Shown: in pieces, positions 15,211 through 25,427 of the stretch
Layout: every line of letters starts with the position of its first letter
Position numbering within the stretch: position 1 is the stretch's first letter
Origin: Pseudomonas sp. ACM7
GTDB lineage: Bacteria > Pseudomonadota > Gammaproteobacteria > Pseudomonadales > Pseudomonadaceae
NCBI RefSeq assembly: GCF_004136015.1
Contig: NZ_CP024866.1
Span: 2,807,266-2,839,520 of the forward strand
Length of the DNA stretch: 32,255 nt
Direction of reading: 5' to 3'
Translations under genes and position numbers: made by a program
Notes under the pieces: model-generated
What the model saw: only the letters and a program-made list of their open reading frames with translations
Databases searched by the model: none
Told to the model about the DNA's origin: nothing

Positions 15211-15233
15211 GCGCAACCCTTTGAGGGTTGCGC
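15211..15233. terminator. Perfect 9-bp hairpin between ridA and the lipoprotein gene
   Basis: GCGCAACCC-TTTGA-GGGTTGCGC is a strong stem nine bases past the ridA stop. Neither strand has a T-run after it, so it may stall or protect mRNA rather than terminate alone. Confidence 0.55.
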
Positions 15234-15242
15234 CGTACGCAT

Positions 15243-15623
15243 TTACTCGATGACCAGAATGGCATCCATCTCAACCTGCGAACCCTTTGGAAGGGCCGCT
15301 ACGCCGATGGCGGCGCGGGCAGGGTAAGGCTGGTCAAAGTACTTGCCCATGATCTCGTTGACCTTGGCGAAGTGGCTCAGGTCGGTGAGGAAGATGTTCA
15401 GTTTGACGATGTCCTTGAACGAACCGCCAGCAGCTTCAGCCACGGCTTTGAGGTTCTCGAATACCTGGACGGTCTGGGCTTCGAAGCCTTCAACCAGTTC
15501 CATGGTTTTTGGGTCCAGAGGAATTTGACCCGACATGTAAACGGTGTTGCCAGCCTTGATCGCCTGGGAGTAAGTGCCGATGGCGGCCGGGGCCTTGTCG
15601 CTGGTGATAACTGTTTTGGTCAT
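15243..15623 (-). CDS. ridA: 2-iminobutanoate/2-iminopropanoate deaminase RidA
   Basis: RidA hydrolyses the reactive enamine/imine products released by PLP enzymes such as threonine dehydratase. The 126-residue length is standard. Family residues are present: Tyr18 (GTYSQA), the SGQIPLDP block (31-38), Arg103 in [15 protein letters not shown], which binds the substrate carboxylate, and Glu118 in VEMDAI. It lies 24 bases after spoT and is probably the last gene of rpoZ-spoT-ridA; the same order occurs in many gammaproteobacteria. Confidence 0.95.
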   Translation of the reverse strand: MTKTVITSDKAPAAIGTYSQAIKAGNTVYMSGQIPLDPKTMELVEGFEAQTVQVFENLKAVAEAAGGSFKDIVKLNIFLTDLSHFAKVNEIMGKYFDQPYPARAAIGVAALPKGSQVEMDAILVIE

Positions 15624-15647
15624 GAATGACTCCTTGTAATGAGTGGC

Positions 15648-17753
15648 TTACGCACGCATGCGAGTGATGCGAATCACCCCGGTCAGGGCGCGCAGTTTCT
15701 TGATCACGCGAGCCAGGTGCACGCGGTCGTGCACGCTGACCACCAGTTGGACCACGCTGATGCGACCATCGCGTTCGTCCATGCTGATTTTTTCGATATT
15801 GCCGTCGGCCGCGTTGACGCTGCTGGCCAGCAGAGCGATCAGGCCGCGCTGGTGTTCCAGCTCGACGCGCAGCTCGACATTGAATTCGCCGGTGACATCC
15901 TTGGCCCACGAGAGCTGGATGCATTTTTCCGGGTTGTGGCGGATTTCGCTGATGTTGCGGCAGTTGTCCAGGTGCACGACCATGCCTTTGCCCGCGGACA
16001 GGTGGCCGACAATCGGGTCGCCCGGGATCGGCGTGCAGCACTTGGCGTAACTGAGCACCAGGCCTTCGGTGCCGCGAATCGCCAGCGGGCCTTCCGCGCT
16101 CGGCAGCTGTTCGCCTTCACCAAGCAGTCGGCGGGCGACCACGTAAGCCATACGATTGCCTAGGCCGATGTCTTCGAGCAGGTCTTCGATCAGTTCCAGG
16201 CGGTACTCGGTGAGCATCGCCTTGACGCGCTCGGCTGCTACTTTCTCCAGCGAGCTGTCGAAACCGTTGAGGACCTTGTTCAGCAGGCGTTCGCCGAGGC
16301 TGATGGACTCGGAGCGGCGTTGCAGTTTCAGCGCATGGCGGATGTGAGTCCGTGCCTTGCCGGTGACCACGAAATTGAGCCACGCCGGATTCGGCCGTGC
16401 CCCCGGGGCGCTGACGATCTCGACCGTGGAGCCGCTTTGAAGCGGTTCGGACAGCGGTGCGAGACGTCGATTGATCCGACAGGCAATGCAGCTGTTACCC
16501 ACGTCGGTATGCACCGCGTAAGCGAAGTCGACCGCCGTGGAGCCTTTTGGCAGCTCCATGATCCGACCTTTGGGCGTGAACACGTAGACCTCGTCCGGGA
16601 ACAGGTCGATCTTCACGCTCTCGATGAATTCCAGCGAGTTGCCGGCCCGTTGCTGCATCTCCAGCACGCCTTTGACCCACTGCCGGGCGCGGGCATGAGT
16701 ACCTTTTGGCTGCTCATCGCCACTGGATTTATAGAGCCAATGGGCGGCGATGCCGTTGTTGGCCATCTCTTCCATTTCACGGGTGCGGATCTGAATCTCG
16801 ATCGGTACACCGTGCATGCCGAACAGCGTGGTGTGCAGCGACTGGTAGCCGTTGGCCTTGGGGATCGCGATGTAATCCTTGAAGCGTCCCGGCAACGGTT
16901 TGTACAAATTATGCACAGCACCCAACACGCGGTAGCAGGTATCGACCTTGTCGACGATGATCCGGAACGCATAGACGTCCATGATCTCGTTGAAGGCCCG
17001 ACGCTTGCCGCGCATTTTCTTGTAGATGCCGTAGAGGTGTTTCTGACGACCGCTGACCTCGCCCTGAATGCCGTCGATGGCCAGGCAGTGGCTGAGGGAT
17101 TCTTCGATCTTGTTGACGATTTCCTTGCGATTGCCCCGGGCGCGTTTGACCGCCTGGTTGATCCGTGCGGAACGCATCGGGTGCATCGCCTTGAAGCCGA
17201 GGTCTTCGAATTCTATGCGGATGGCGTGCATGCCCAGCCGGTTGGCGATGGGCGCATAAATTTCCAGGGTTTCCTTGGCGATCCGTCGGCGTTTTTCGCC
17301 GGACAGGACTTCCAGGGTCCGCATGTTGTGCAAGCGGTCGGCGAGTTTGACCAGGATCACGCGAATATCGCGGGCCATGGCCATGGCCATTTTCTGGAAG
17401 TTTTCAGCCTGGGCTTCGGCCTTGGTCTCGAAGTTCATCTGGGTCAGTTTGCTGACCCCGTCGACCAGTTCGGCCACGGTTTCGCCGAACTGCGCTTGCA
17501 GCGCTTCCTTGGCAATACCGGTGTCTTCGATTACGTCATGCAGCATCGCAGCCATCAGGCTCTGATGGTCCATGTGCATGTCGGCAAGAATATTCGCAAC
17601 CGCGAGTGGGTGCGTGACGTACGCCTCGCCGCTACGGCGGCGCTGGCCATCGTGGGCTTGTTCGGCGTAGAAGTACGCTCGGCGGACCAGGTTGACCTGG
17701 TCCTTGCCGAGGTAGGTCGATAAGCGATCGGCGAGGGCGTCTATGCTCGGCAT
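15648..17753 (-). CDS. spoT: Bifunctional (p)ppGpp synthase/hydrolase SpoT
   Basis: SpoT makes and mainly degrades the alarmone ppGpp in response to carbon, fatty-acid, iron and other stresses. The 701 residues show the full layout. An HD hydrolase follows the N-terminus, with His72-Asp73 and Glu76-Asp77 (LHDVIEDT) intact. That marks SpoT rather than RelA, whose HD site is degenerate. The synthetase domain (~240-345) has GRFKDYIAIPKANGYQSLHT. The TGS domain (~388-447) has VYVFTPKGRIMELPKGSTAV, and an ACT domain covers about 625-701 (VNAADGNIEKISMDERDGRI). It lies 56 bases downstream of rpoZ. Confidence 0.97.
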   Translation of the reverse strand: MPSIDALADRLSTYLGKDQVNLVRRAYFYAEQAHDGQRRRSGEAYVTHPLAVANILADMHMDHQSLMAAMLHDVIEDTGIAKEALQAQFGETVAELVDGVSKLTQMNFETKAEAQAENFQKMAMAMARDIRVILVKLADRLHNMRTLEVLSGEKRRRIAKETLEIYAPIANRLGMHAIRIEFEDLGFKAMHPMRSARINQAVKRARGNRKEIVNKIEESLSHCLAIDGIQGEVSGRQKHLYGIYKKMRGKRRAFNEIMDVYAFRIIVDKVDTCYRVLGAVHNLYKPLPGRFKDYIAIPKANGYQSLHTTLFGMHGVPIEIQIRTREMEEMANNGIAAHWLYKSSGDEQPKGTHARARQWVKGVLEMQQRAGNSLEFIESVKIDLFPDEVYVFTPKGRIMELPKGSTAVDFAYAVHTDVGNSCIACRINRRLAPLSEPLQSGSTVEIVSAPGARPNPAWLNFVVTGKARTHIRHALKLQRRSESISLGERLLNKVLNGFDSSLEKVAAERVKAMLTEYRLELIEDLLEDIGLGNRMAYVVARRLLGEGEQLPSAEGPLAIRGTEGLVLSYAKCCTPIPGDPIVGHLSAGKGMVVHLDNCRNISEIRHNPEKCIQLSWAKDVTGEFNVELRVELEHQRGLIALLASSVNAADGNIEKISMDERDGRISVVQLVVSVHDRVHLARVIKKLRALTGVIRITRMRA

Positions 17754-17809
17754 GATGAAACCTGCCGTTCGCTGTGACCCCGCGCCGTGCTACGTCGACC
17801 AGGCATGGC

Positions 17810-18073
17810 TTAGACTGCCTCGTTGGACTCGTCCTCGAACGCTGCGAACAGCGGTTCGTCTTCGACGATTTCAGCGTTGGCGATGAACTCGTAGCTCATC
17901 AGGCCTTCAGCGATTTCACGCAAGGCTACAACGGTAGGCTTGTCGTTTTCCCACTGAACCAGTGGCTCTTTGCCGCCGGTGGCCAGTTGACGGGCACGCT
18001 TGGTAGACAGCATGACCAGCTCAAAGCGGTTTTCCACGTGGTTTAGGCAATCTTCAACGGTTACGCGGGCCAT
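17810..18073 (-). CDS. rpoZ: RNA polymerase omega subunit
   Basis: Omega binds the beta' subunit, helps assembly and forms part of one ppGpp site on RNA polymerase. The start is [20 protein letters not shown] at 18073; the frame is open 19 codons further, but that is leader. The 87 residues contain [20 protein letters not shown] and [11 protein letters not shown], and end in an acidic tail. Pairing with spoT in one unit is conserved and joins a ppGpp target to its enzyme. Confidence 0.97.
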   Translation of the reverse strand: MARVTVEDCLNHVENRFELVMLSTKRARQLATGGKEPLVQWENDKPTVVALREIAEGLMSYEFIANAEIVEDEPLFAAFEDESNEAV

Positions 18074-18136
18074 GGTATTCCTCGGAGCGAATGCAATATG
18101 CGCGCTGCCCGGTTGGGCGAGCGGACTCAACAGTTT

Positions 18137-18173
18137 AAAAAATCACCAGCGATTAGGGAAGCGCTGATTTTTT
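18137..18173 (-). terminator. Probable terminator after yicC-gmk
   Basis: On the minus strand AAAAAATCAGCG and CGCT-ggt-GATTTTTT pair around a ten-base loop with a three-base bulge. The T-run follows on the minus strand. It lies about 70 bases past the gmk stop and ahead of rpoZ. Confidence 0.55.
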
Positions 18174-18240
18174 GACCAAGCCCTTCAACGCGCTGCAAGT
18201 GCCAATGTAAAGCCCTTGCAACGGTTTTGGGAAGAGCTGT

Positions 18241-18873
<633 letters not shown>

Positions 18874-19737
18874 TTACTCAATATTCTGCACTTGTTCGCG
18901 CATCTGCTCGATCAACACTTTGAGGTTGACCGCCGCCTGGGTGCTGCGCGGGTCGAAGGCTTTGGAGCCCAGTGTGTTGGCTTCGCGGTTGAGCTCTTGC
19001 ATCAGGAAATCCAGGCGCCGACCGGCAGCGCCACCGGATTTGAGCACCCGGCGAACTTCTATGATGTGAGTGCTCAGGCGATCCAGTTCTTCGGCGACGT
19101 CGCTCTTTTGCGCGAGCATGACCATTTCCTGCTCCAGCCGCTGCGGGTCCATCTCGGCCTTCATGTCGGCAAAGCGGTCGAGCACTTTCTGGCGCTGGGT
19201 GGCGAGCATCTGTGGGACCAGTTCACGCAGGGTCACCACGTCTTCTTCAATGGAGGTCAGGCGATCGTTGATCAACCGCGCCAACTCCGCGCCTTCGCGC
19301 TCGCGGCCGGCCTTGAGTTCTTTAAGGCCTTCATTGAACAGCGCCAGGGCTTCGGCATTCAAGGCTTGCGGGTCGGTCGCATCGCCCACCAGCACGCCGG
19401 GCCAGGCCAGGACTTCCAGTGGGTTCAGCGCGGCTGGATTCTTGATCAGGCCGGCGATGGTCTCGGCGGCAGCGACCAATTGCGCGGCGCGCTCGCGGTC
19501 CACTTGCAGTGGTTTGTCGGTATTTTCTTCGGTGAAGCGCAGGGTGCATTCCAGCTTGCCGCGCGAGATTCCCTGGCGCAGCGCTTCGCGGACCGCGCCT
19601 TCGAGGTCGCGAAAGGACTCCGGCAGACGCAGGTGCGGCTCCAGGTAGCGGCTGTTGACCGAGCGCAGTTCCCAGCTCAGGGTGCCTTGGGCGCCGGCTT
19701 TTTCGACGCGGGCAAAGGCGGTCATGCTGTGCACCAT
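18874..19737 (-). CDS. yicC: YicC-family endoribonuclease-like protein
   Basis: The 287-residue protein starts MVHSMTAFARVEKAG, the family start (E. coli begins MIRSMTAY). A longer frame exists, but this ATG at 19737 has GAGG at a fit distance and matches the family. The C-terminal DUF1732 block is complete: RLDFLMQELNREANTLGSKA and an end LKVLIEQMREQVQNIE. E. coli YicC is reported to act in RNA decay, including that of the sRNA RyhB. The gene is divergent from rph, which encodes an exoribonuclease, and leads gmk. Confidence 0.95.
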   Translation of the reverse strand: MVHSMTAFARVEKAGAQGTLSWELRSVNSRYLEPHLRLPESFRDLEGAVREALRQGISRGKLECTLRFTEENTDKPLQVDRERAAQLVAAAETIAGLIKNPAALNPLEVLAWPGVLVGDATDPQALNAEALALFNEGLKELKAGREREGAELARLINDRLTSIEEDVVTLRELVPQMLATQRQKVLDRFADMKAEMDPQRLEQEMVMLAQKSDVAEELDRLSTHIIEVRRVLKSGGAAGRRLDFLMQELNREANTLGSKAFDPRSTQAAVNLKVLIEQMREQVQNIE

Positions 19738-19963
19738 GGAGGTACCTCGCAATGCAGGTTCATGCGTTACCAAAGGTTTCGCAGGCCTGATCTATATGAA
19801 TTTAAGCCCAGAGGCAGCAAAGGCGCAGGATTGTAGCGCAGTGGGGCGAATGCGCCCAAACACACGGTGTGACAAAGGGCTGCAGGTCGTCGGCAAAGCG
19901 CCGTTCAGGGCCTTCAGTCGTCGGGGGATTTTTTAGAAGTGCCCACTCGTGGCCCTGCGGCTC

Positions 19964-19969
19964 TATAAT
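19964..19969 (+). promoter_or_regulatory. rph: -10 box of the rph promoter
   Basis: A perfect TATAAT lies 38 bases before the rph ATG, followed by GCTCCGCAG. The -35 region 17 bases above (GCCCAC) is poor, so an activator or a TG-independent weak -35 is implied. The 270-base yicC-rph gap holds nothing else that I can name. Confidence 0.55.
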
Positions 19970-20006
19970 GCTCCGCAGTTTTCCGTCCCCCGTACAGGTA
20001 TTCCCT

Positions 20007-20729
20007 ATGAAACGTCCAAGTGGTCGCGCTGCCGATCAGCTCCGCTCGATCCGCATTACCCGCAACTACACCAAACACGCCGAGGGATCTGTACTGGTCG
20101 AGTTCGGTGATACCAAAGTCATCTGCACCGTCAGCGTCGAGAACGGCGTGCCGCGTTTCCTCAAAGGTCAGGGCCAAGGCTGGTTGACCGCTGAATACGG
20201 CATGCTGCCGCGCGCCACTGGCGAGCGTAACCAGCGTGAAGCGAGCCGCGGCAAGCAAGGCGGCCGTACCCTGGAAATCCAGCGTCTGATCGGCCGTTCC
20301 CTGCGCGCTTCGCTGGACATGTCCAAGCTGGGCGACGTCACCCTGTACGTCGACTGCGACGTGATCCAGGCTGACGGCGGCACCCGCACCGCGTCCATCA
20401 CCGGCGCCATGGTTGCACTGGTCGATGCCTTGAAAGTGATCAAGAAGCGCGGCGGCCTGAAAGGCGGCGACCCGCTGAAGCAAATGATCGCTGCCGTTTC
20501 GGTGGGTATGTACCAGGGCGAGCCGGTACTCGACCTCGACTATCTGGAAGACTCCGCCGCCGAGACTGACCTGAACGTGGTGATGACCAGCACGGGTGGC
20601 TTCATCGAAGTCCAGGGCACTGCCGAAGGCGCACCGTTCCAGCCGGAAGAGCTGAACGCTATGCTGGAACTGGCGAAGAAAGGCATGACTGAAATCTTCG
20701 AGCTGCAAAAGGCTGCACTGGCCGACTGA
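20007..20729 (+). CDS. rph: Ribonuclease PH
   Basis: RNase PH trims the 3' ends of tRNA precursors by phosphorolysis and takes part in RNA turnover. The 240-residue protein starts [15 protein letters not shown]; the upstream in-frame codons are leader. It carries [36 protein letters not shown] (the catalytic Arg-rich block), [17 protein letters not shown] and the terminal helix region [21 protein letters not shown] single-gene unit, or followed by the DUF4870 gene 28 bases on. Confidence 0.97.
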   Translation: MKRPSGRAADQLRSIRITRNYTKHAEGSVLVEFGDTKVICTVSVENGVPRFLKGQGQGWLTAEYGMLPRATGERNQREASRGKQGGRTLEIQRLIGRSLRASLDMSKLGDVTLYVDCDVIQADGGTRTASITGAMVALVDALKVIKKRGGLKGGDPLKQMIAAVSVGMYQGEPVLDLDYLEDSAAETDLNVVMTSTGGFIEVQGTAEGAPFQPEELNAMLELAKKGMTEIFELQKAALAD

Positions 20730-20757
20730 TCGGACTGCTCCGGGCAAGGAGGGCGTT

Positions 20758-21126
20758 ATGAGTGACGAGCAACAGCTGCTTCCCACACCGAGCAAAGAGG
20801 TTCGGCAGTGGGCAATGTTTTGTCACCTGTCCGCCTTGCTGGGGATCTGGATTCCGTTCGGCACGCTGATCGGCCCGCTGATTCTCTGGCAGATGAAGCG
20901 CGAGATGGACCCGTTCATCGATGCGCAGGGCAAGGAGGCGCTGAACTTTCAGATCACCGTCGCCATTGCCTCCGCCATCTGCTTGCTGCTGATGGTGGTG
21001 ATCGTCGGGTTCTTCCTGTTCGCTCCGTTGGCGATCGGTGCGCTGGTACTGACGATCATCGGTGGCGTGAAGGCCAATGAAGGGGTGCCGTATCGGTATC
21101 CGTTCACTTGGCGGTTGATCAAATAA
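20758..21126 (+). CDS. DUF4870 membrane protein
   Basis: The 122-residue protein starts after AAGGAGGGCG, an excellent ribosome site. It matches DUF4870 (Tic20-like): WAMFCHLSALLGIWIPFGTL, IGPLILWQMKREMDPFIDAQ and GKEALNFQITV, then two close membrane helices (about residues 65-105). The F-x-D-x-x-G-K-E-A-L-N-F-Q motif is the family signature. Function is not known. It is probably co-transcribed with rph, since only 28 bases separate them, and is closed by its own terminator. Confidence 0.9.
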   Translation: MSDEQQLLPTPSKEVRQWAMFCHLSALLGIWIPFGTLIGPLILWQMKREMDPFIDAQGKEALNFQITVAIASAICLLLMVVIVGFFLFAPLAIGALVLTIIGGVKANEGVPYRYPFTWRLIK

Positions 21127-21143
21127 CGATCAGCGCTAGATTC

Positions 21144-21158
21144 CCTTGTGGGAGCGAC
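21144..21158 (+). repeat. Degenerate REP half-site
   Basis: CCTTGTGGGAGCGAC resembles one arm of the REPINs in this window, but no matching inverse arm follows. Likely a decayed single REP. Confidence 0.4.
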
Positions 21159-21191
21159 AGCTGTGTGAAATGCAGTTCGCCACGCTTTAAA

Positions 21192-21226
21192 GCAAATGCC
21201 CTGACTTGTCGGGGCATTTTTTTTTG
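21192..21226 (+). terminator. Intrinsic terminator after the DUF4870 gene
   Basis: AAATGCCC and GGGCATTT, with an inner GAC/GTC pair, are followed by nine Ts. It lies about 65 bases past the stop. Confidence 0.9.
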
Positions 21227-21452
21227 ATTTGATTAACTTCCCCAACGTTGCCATTAGCAATATCCAGCGGCCGCAGGTATTGCTGCGCACTATCGCTCTT
21301 ACACTTCTAGTCACAACTGCTTCGCCTCAACACCGCCTATGTGCTTGGCAATGAGACTTCGCGGTTGATAAAGTTGCCCCAAGTAATATTCCTTCAGAAA
21401 TATTTCGATATATTCAGACCATTGAAGGTCCTTGAATTTAAAGCAAATCAGT

Positions 21453-21467
21453 GTTGATAAGATCAAC
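21453..21467. repeat. 15-base palindrome upstream of gltS
   Basis: GTTGAT-AAG-ATCAAC lies 64 bases before the gltS start, within a 400-base gap that is distinctly AT-rich and otherwise shows only the REP half-site and a terminator. It could be the operator of a dimeric regulator. Confidence 0.35.
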
Positions 21468-21530
21468 CTGTTCAAGAGGCGTGTCCAGGTAAAAAGTTCG
21501 CCCCTGAATATATATAAAAGAATAATCCCA

Positions 21531-22736
21531 ATGGTTCAGCTCGATTTCTATGGAACACTTGTGGCCGCCTCTTTAGTACTGTTGTTGGGGCGTGGACTTG
21601 TCACACGAATCGGTTTTTTACGCAGTTACAATATCCCTGAGCCTGTAGCAGGCGGCCTGGTGGTGGCTCTGCTTCTCCTGGCTTTGCGGGGATTTGATAT
21701 TGACGTCCGATTTGACACCTCACTGCAGACGCCCTTGATGTTGGCGTTTTTTGCCACCATTGGCTTGAGTGCTGACTTCGCAAGCCTGAAGAAAGGCGGG
21801 CGCGTAGTGGGGGTCTTTCTACTGGCGGTCATCGGGCTTCTGGTGGTCCAGAATGCCATGGGCATCGGGCTCGCAAAGGCCTTGGGGCTCGATCCGTTGA
21901 TGGGCTTGCTTACGGGCTCGATTACGTTGTCTGGCGGTCACGGTACAGGCGCTGCGTGGGGAGCGACGTTCAGCGAGAAGTTTGGCCTGGCGTCCGCCTC
22001 TGAACTCGCGATGGCCTCTGCGACGTTTGGCTTGGTGCTGGGTGGTTTGATTGGTGGTCCGGTCGCTCGCCTGCTCATCAAACGTGTCCAGACACCCGGT
22101 TGCGAGAAAGATAAGCCGCGTCCGCCGAAGGGCTTTGAGCAGCCAAACAAAGAGCGCTCGATCACGCCATTTTCGTTTATCGAGACGCTCGCCCTGATCG
22201 CCGTCAGTCTGATGGCAGGCTCCCTCTTGAATGGCCTGCTCCACGGAACTGCATTTGAGTTGCCGACGTTCGTATGTGTCTTGTTCGTGGGTGTGGTTTT
22301 ACGCAACGGACTTTCCGCACTTGGCTTGTATCAGGTGTTTGAGCGTGAAGTTTCCGTGTTGGGGAATGTCAGCCTATCGCTGTTTCTGGCGATCGCTCTG
22401 ATGTCGCTCAAACTGTGGGATCTGGCAGCGCTGGCGTTGCCGATCTTTATCATTCTGGCTGCGCAAGCGTTGGTCATGGCGCTGTTTGCGATTTTCGTGA
22501 CATTCAGAATGATGGGCAGCAACTACGATGCGGCAGTTCTGGCGGCAGGGCACTGCGGTTTCGGACTGGGAGCAACGCCAACTGCCATCGCTAACATGCA
22601 AGCGGTGACACAACGTTACGGACCTTCGCAGATAGCGTTCCTGGTGGTGCCAATGGTGGGTGCTTTCTTCATCGACATCATTAATGTCATCGTGATCAAG
22701 TTGTACCTGGCGCTGCCGTTTTTCGCCGCTGCTTGA
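21531..22736 (+). CDS. gltS: Sodium/glutamate symporter GltS
   Basis: GltS imports glutamate with sodium across the inner membrane. I start it at MVQLDFYGTLVAASLVLLLG (21531), as this aligns with E. coli GltS (MFHLDTLATLVAATL). The in-frame ATG 33 codons earlier would add a basic, non-conserved leader. The 401 residues have about ten membrane spans in two inverted halves, each with a signature re-entrant loop: GSITLSGGHGTGAAWG and LAAGHCGFGLGATPTAIANM. No good ribosome site precedes the chosen start (AAAAGAATAATCCCA), which is unusual here. It stands alone and ends in a bidirectional terminator facing crc. Confidence 0.93.
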   Translation: MVQLDFYGTLVAASLVLLLGRGLVTRIGFLRSYNIPEPVAGGLVVALLLLALRGFDIDVRFDTSLQTPLMLAFFATIGLSADFASLKKGGRVVGVFLLAVIGLLVVQNAMGIGLAKALGLDPLMGLLTGSITLSGGHGTGAAWGATFSEKFGLASASELAMASATFGLVLGGLIGGPVARLLIKRVQTPGCEKDKPRPPKGFEQPNKERSITPFSFIETLALIAVSLMAGSLLNGLLHGTAFELPTFVCVLFVGVVLRNGLSALGLYQVFEREVSVLGNVSLSLFLAIALMSLKLWDLAALALPIFIILAAQALVMALFAIFVTFRMMGSNYDAAVLAAGHCGFGLGATPTAIANMQAVTQRYGPSQIAFLVVPMVGAFFIDIINVIVIKLYLALPFFAAA

Positions 22737-22752
22737 AGGGATAACGCATAAG

Positions 22753-22786
22753 AAAAATGCCCGTATCTTGCGATACGGGCATTTTC
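22753..22786. terminator. Bidirectional terminator between gltS and crc
   Basis: AAAATGCCCGTATC-TTGC-GATACGGGCATTTT is a perfect long stem with A-run and T-run on both sides, placed between convergent genes. Confidence 0.93.
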
Positions 22787-22819
22787 GTCAATCGGTCAGC
22801 AGGTTTTCGTGTCAGTGAC

Positions 22820-23599
22820 CTAGATAGTCAGCGTCCAGTCGTAGTCCACGATCAGCGGCGCATGCTGCGAGAACCGTGGCTGACGTGGCAGGCGCGCACT
22901 GCGTACAAAGCGGCGCAAGCCCGGGGTCAGTATCTGGTAATCGAAACGCCAACCGAGGTTGAGCATTTCAGCCTGTTCGTTATCCGGCCACCAGCTGTAC
23001 TGGTCACCTTCACGGCTGACTTCACGCAGGGCATCGACATAGCCCATGTTGCCGACAATCTCGTCCATCCAGGCACGTTCAGGTGCCAGGAAGCCCGGGG
23101 ATTGCTGGCTGTCACGCCAGTTCTTGATATCCAGCTTCTGTTGCGCCACGTACAGCGAGCCACAGTAAATGTACTCGCGACGTTTGCGTCGCTGTTTATC
23201 CAGATAACGGGCGAAATCGTCCATTAGCTTGAACTTCTGGTTCAAGTCTTCATCGCCGTTCTGCCCCGAAGGGAGCAGTAAGGTCGCGATGCTGACCTTG
23301 TCGAAATCGGCTTGCAGGTAGCGCCCGTAGCGGTCGGCCGTCTCGAAGCCGAGACCGCTGATGACTGCCTTCGGTTGCAGCCGCGAATACAAAGCCACGC
23401 CACCTTGGGCGGGAACTTCGGCTTCGCAGGCATAAAGGAAGTAGCCATCCAGTTGGAAGGCTGGATCGTCCAGTTCAAAGGCGGAGGCGCGGGTGTCCTG
23501 CAGGCAGATGACGTCGGCATTCTGTGCTTGCAGCCAACTGAGCAACCCTCGCTCCACTGCAGCCTGAATACCATTGACGTTCACACTGATGATCCGCAT
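22820..23599 (-). CDS. crc: Catabolite repression control protein Crc
   Basis: Crc works with Hfq to block translation of catabolic mRNAs that carry A-rich motifs, and so sets carbon-source preference in Pseudomonas. The 259-residue protein has an exonuclease III-like fold, but catalytic positions are changed. The LQETK of the enzyme reads LQDTR (33-37), the CGDMN of the enzyme reads CGSLY (146-150), and the terminal SDHAP reads SQHAP (244-248). This is the known hallmark of Crc, which has no nuclease activity. The start is MRIISVNVNG at 23599; 12 codons upstream in frame are leader. Divergent placement beside pyrE is conserved in the genus. Confidence 0.96.
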   Translation of the reverse strand: MRIISVNVNGIQAAVERGLLSWLQAQNADVICLQDTRASAFELDDPAFQLDGYFLYACEAEVPAQGGVALYSRLQPKAVISGLGFETADRYGRYLQADFDKVSIATLLLPSGQNGDEDLNQKFKLMDDFARYLDKQRRKRREYIYCGSLYVAQQKLDIKNWRDSQQSPGFLAPERAWMDEIVGNMGYVDALREVSREGDQYSWWPDNEQAEMLNLGWRFDYQILTPGLRRFVRSARLPRQPRFSQHAPLIVDYDWTLTI

Positions 23600-23681
23600 A
23601 AATGGCCCCAAAAATCGCGTGCGTGTATGATACACGGCGTCAACCTAATTAGCTAAATCCGTGGTATTTGGGGTTTTTTTC

Positions 23682-24326
23682 ATGCAAGCGTATCAGCGCG
23701 ATTTCATTCGTTTTGCCATCGATCGCGGCGTTTTGCGCTTCGGCGAGTTCACCCTGAAGTCCGGGCGCACCAGTCCTTACTTCTTTAATGCCGGCCTGTT
23801 CAACTCGGGTTCGGCCCTTGCGCAGCTGGGTCGTTTCTACGCGGCAGCCATCGTCGAGAGCGGTATTTTGTTCGATGTATTGTTTGGCCCCGCGTACAAA
23901 GGCATCCCTTTGGCGGCGACCACTGCAGTGGCCTTGGCCGAACATCATGGTCGTGATCTGCCATGGTGCTTCAACCGCAAGGAAGCCAAGGCCCACGGCG
24001 AAGGCGGCAGCCTGGTCGGCGCACCGTTGACCGGTGATGTGCTGATCATCGACGACGTCATCACCGCTGGCACTGCTATCCGCGAAGTGATGCAGATCAT
24101 CGCTTCCCAGGACGGCGCCAAGGCTGCGGGCGTGCTCATCGCCCTGAACCGTCAGGAGCGAGGCAACGGCGAGTTGTCGGCAATCCAGGAAGTGGAGCGT
24201 GACTTCGGCATTCCGGTGATCAGCATTGTTTCGCTGAACCAGGTGCTGGAATTCCTGGCGGACGATCCCCAGCTCAAGCAGCATTTGCCAGCGGTTGAAG
24301 CCTACCGCGCCCAATTCGGCGTCTGA
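23682..24326 (+). CDS. pyrE: Orotate phosphoribosyltransferase
   Basis: PyrE joins orotate to PRPP to give OMP, the fifth step of pyrimidine synthesis. The 214-residue protein starts [16 protein letters not shown]; a GTG seven codons earlier is less likely. The PRPP-binding motif is [13 protein letters not shown] (120-132), with the flexible-loop [10 protein letters not shown] at 100-109. No pyrimidine attenuator is obvious in the 82-base gap to crc. The gene ends at a REPIN. Confidence 0.98.
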   Translation: MQAYQRDFIRFAIDRGVLRFGEFTLKSGRTSPYFFNAGLFNSGSALAQLGRFYAAAIVESGILFDVLFGPAYKGIPLAATTAVALAEHHGRDLPWCFNRKEAKAHGEGGSLVGAPLTGDVLIIDDVITAGTAIREVMQIIASQDGAKAAGVLIALNRQERGNGELSAIQEVERDFGIPVISIVSLNQVLEFLADDPQLKQHLPAVEAYRAQFGV

Positions 24327-24337
24327 CACCGATCTAT

Positions 24338-24427
24338 GTAGGAGCGAGGCTTGCCCGCGAAGAGGCCATCACGTTCAACATTTTCGTTGACTGATACACC
24401 GCCTTCGCGGGCAAGCCTCGCCCCTAC
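24338..24427. repeat. REPIN (GTAGGAGCGAGGC variant)
   Basis: GTAGGAGCGAGGCTTGCCCG and an inverse arm with one mismatch flank a spacer with TTCAACATTTTCGTTGA, itself partly inverted. It lies 12 bases after the pyrE stop. Confidence 0.92.
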
Positions 24428-24443
24428 AAAGGATCGCAGGCAG

Positions 24444-24482
24444 AAAAAGACCCCGCTCAGCCAGGCTGAGCGGGGTCTTTTT
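24444..24482. terminator. Bidirectional terminator between pyrE and argB
   Basis: AAAAAGACCCCGCTCAGCC-A-GGCTGAGCGGGGTCTTTTT: a near-perfect long stem between convergent genes. Confidence 0.95.
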
Positions 24483-24496
24483 GTGTGCGCTATCGC

Positions 24497-25402
<906 letters not shown>

Positions 25403-25427
25403 TCAGGGCTCCGGGTGCTTCAGAAGA

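Noticed and set aside
16320..17723. 467-codon plus-strand frame opposite spoT
   Set aside because: Shadow of spoT. Composition is typical of antisense reading of a GC-rich gene.
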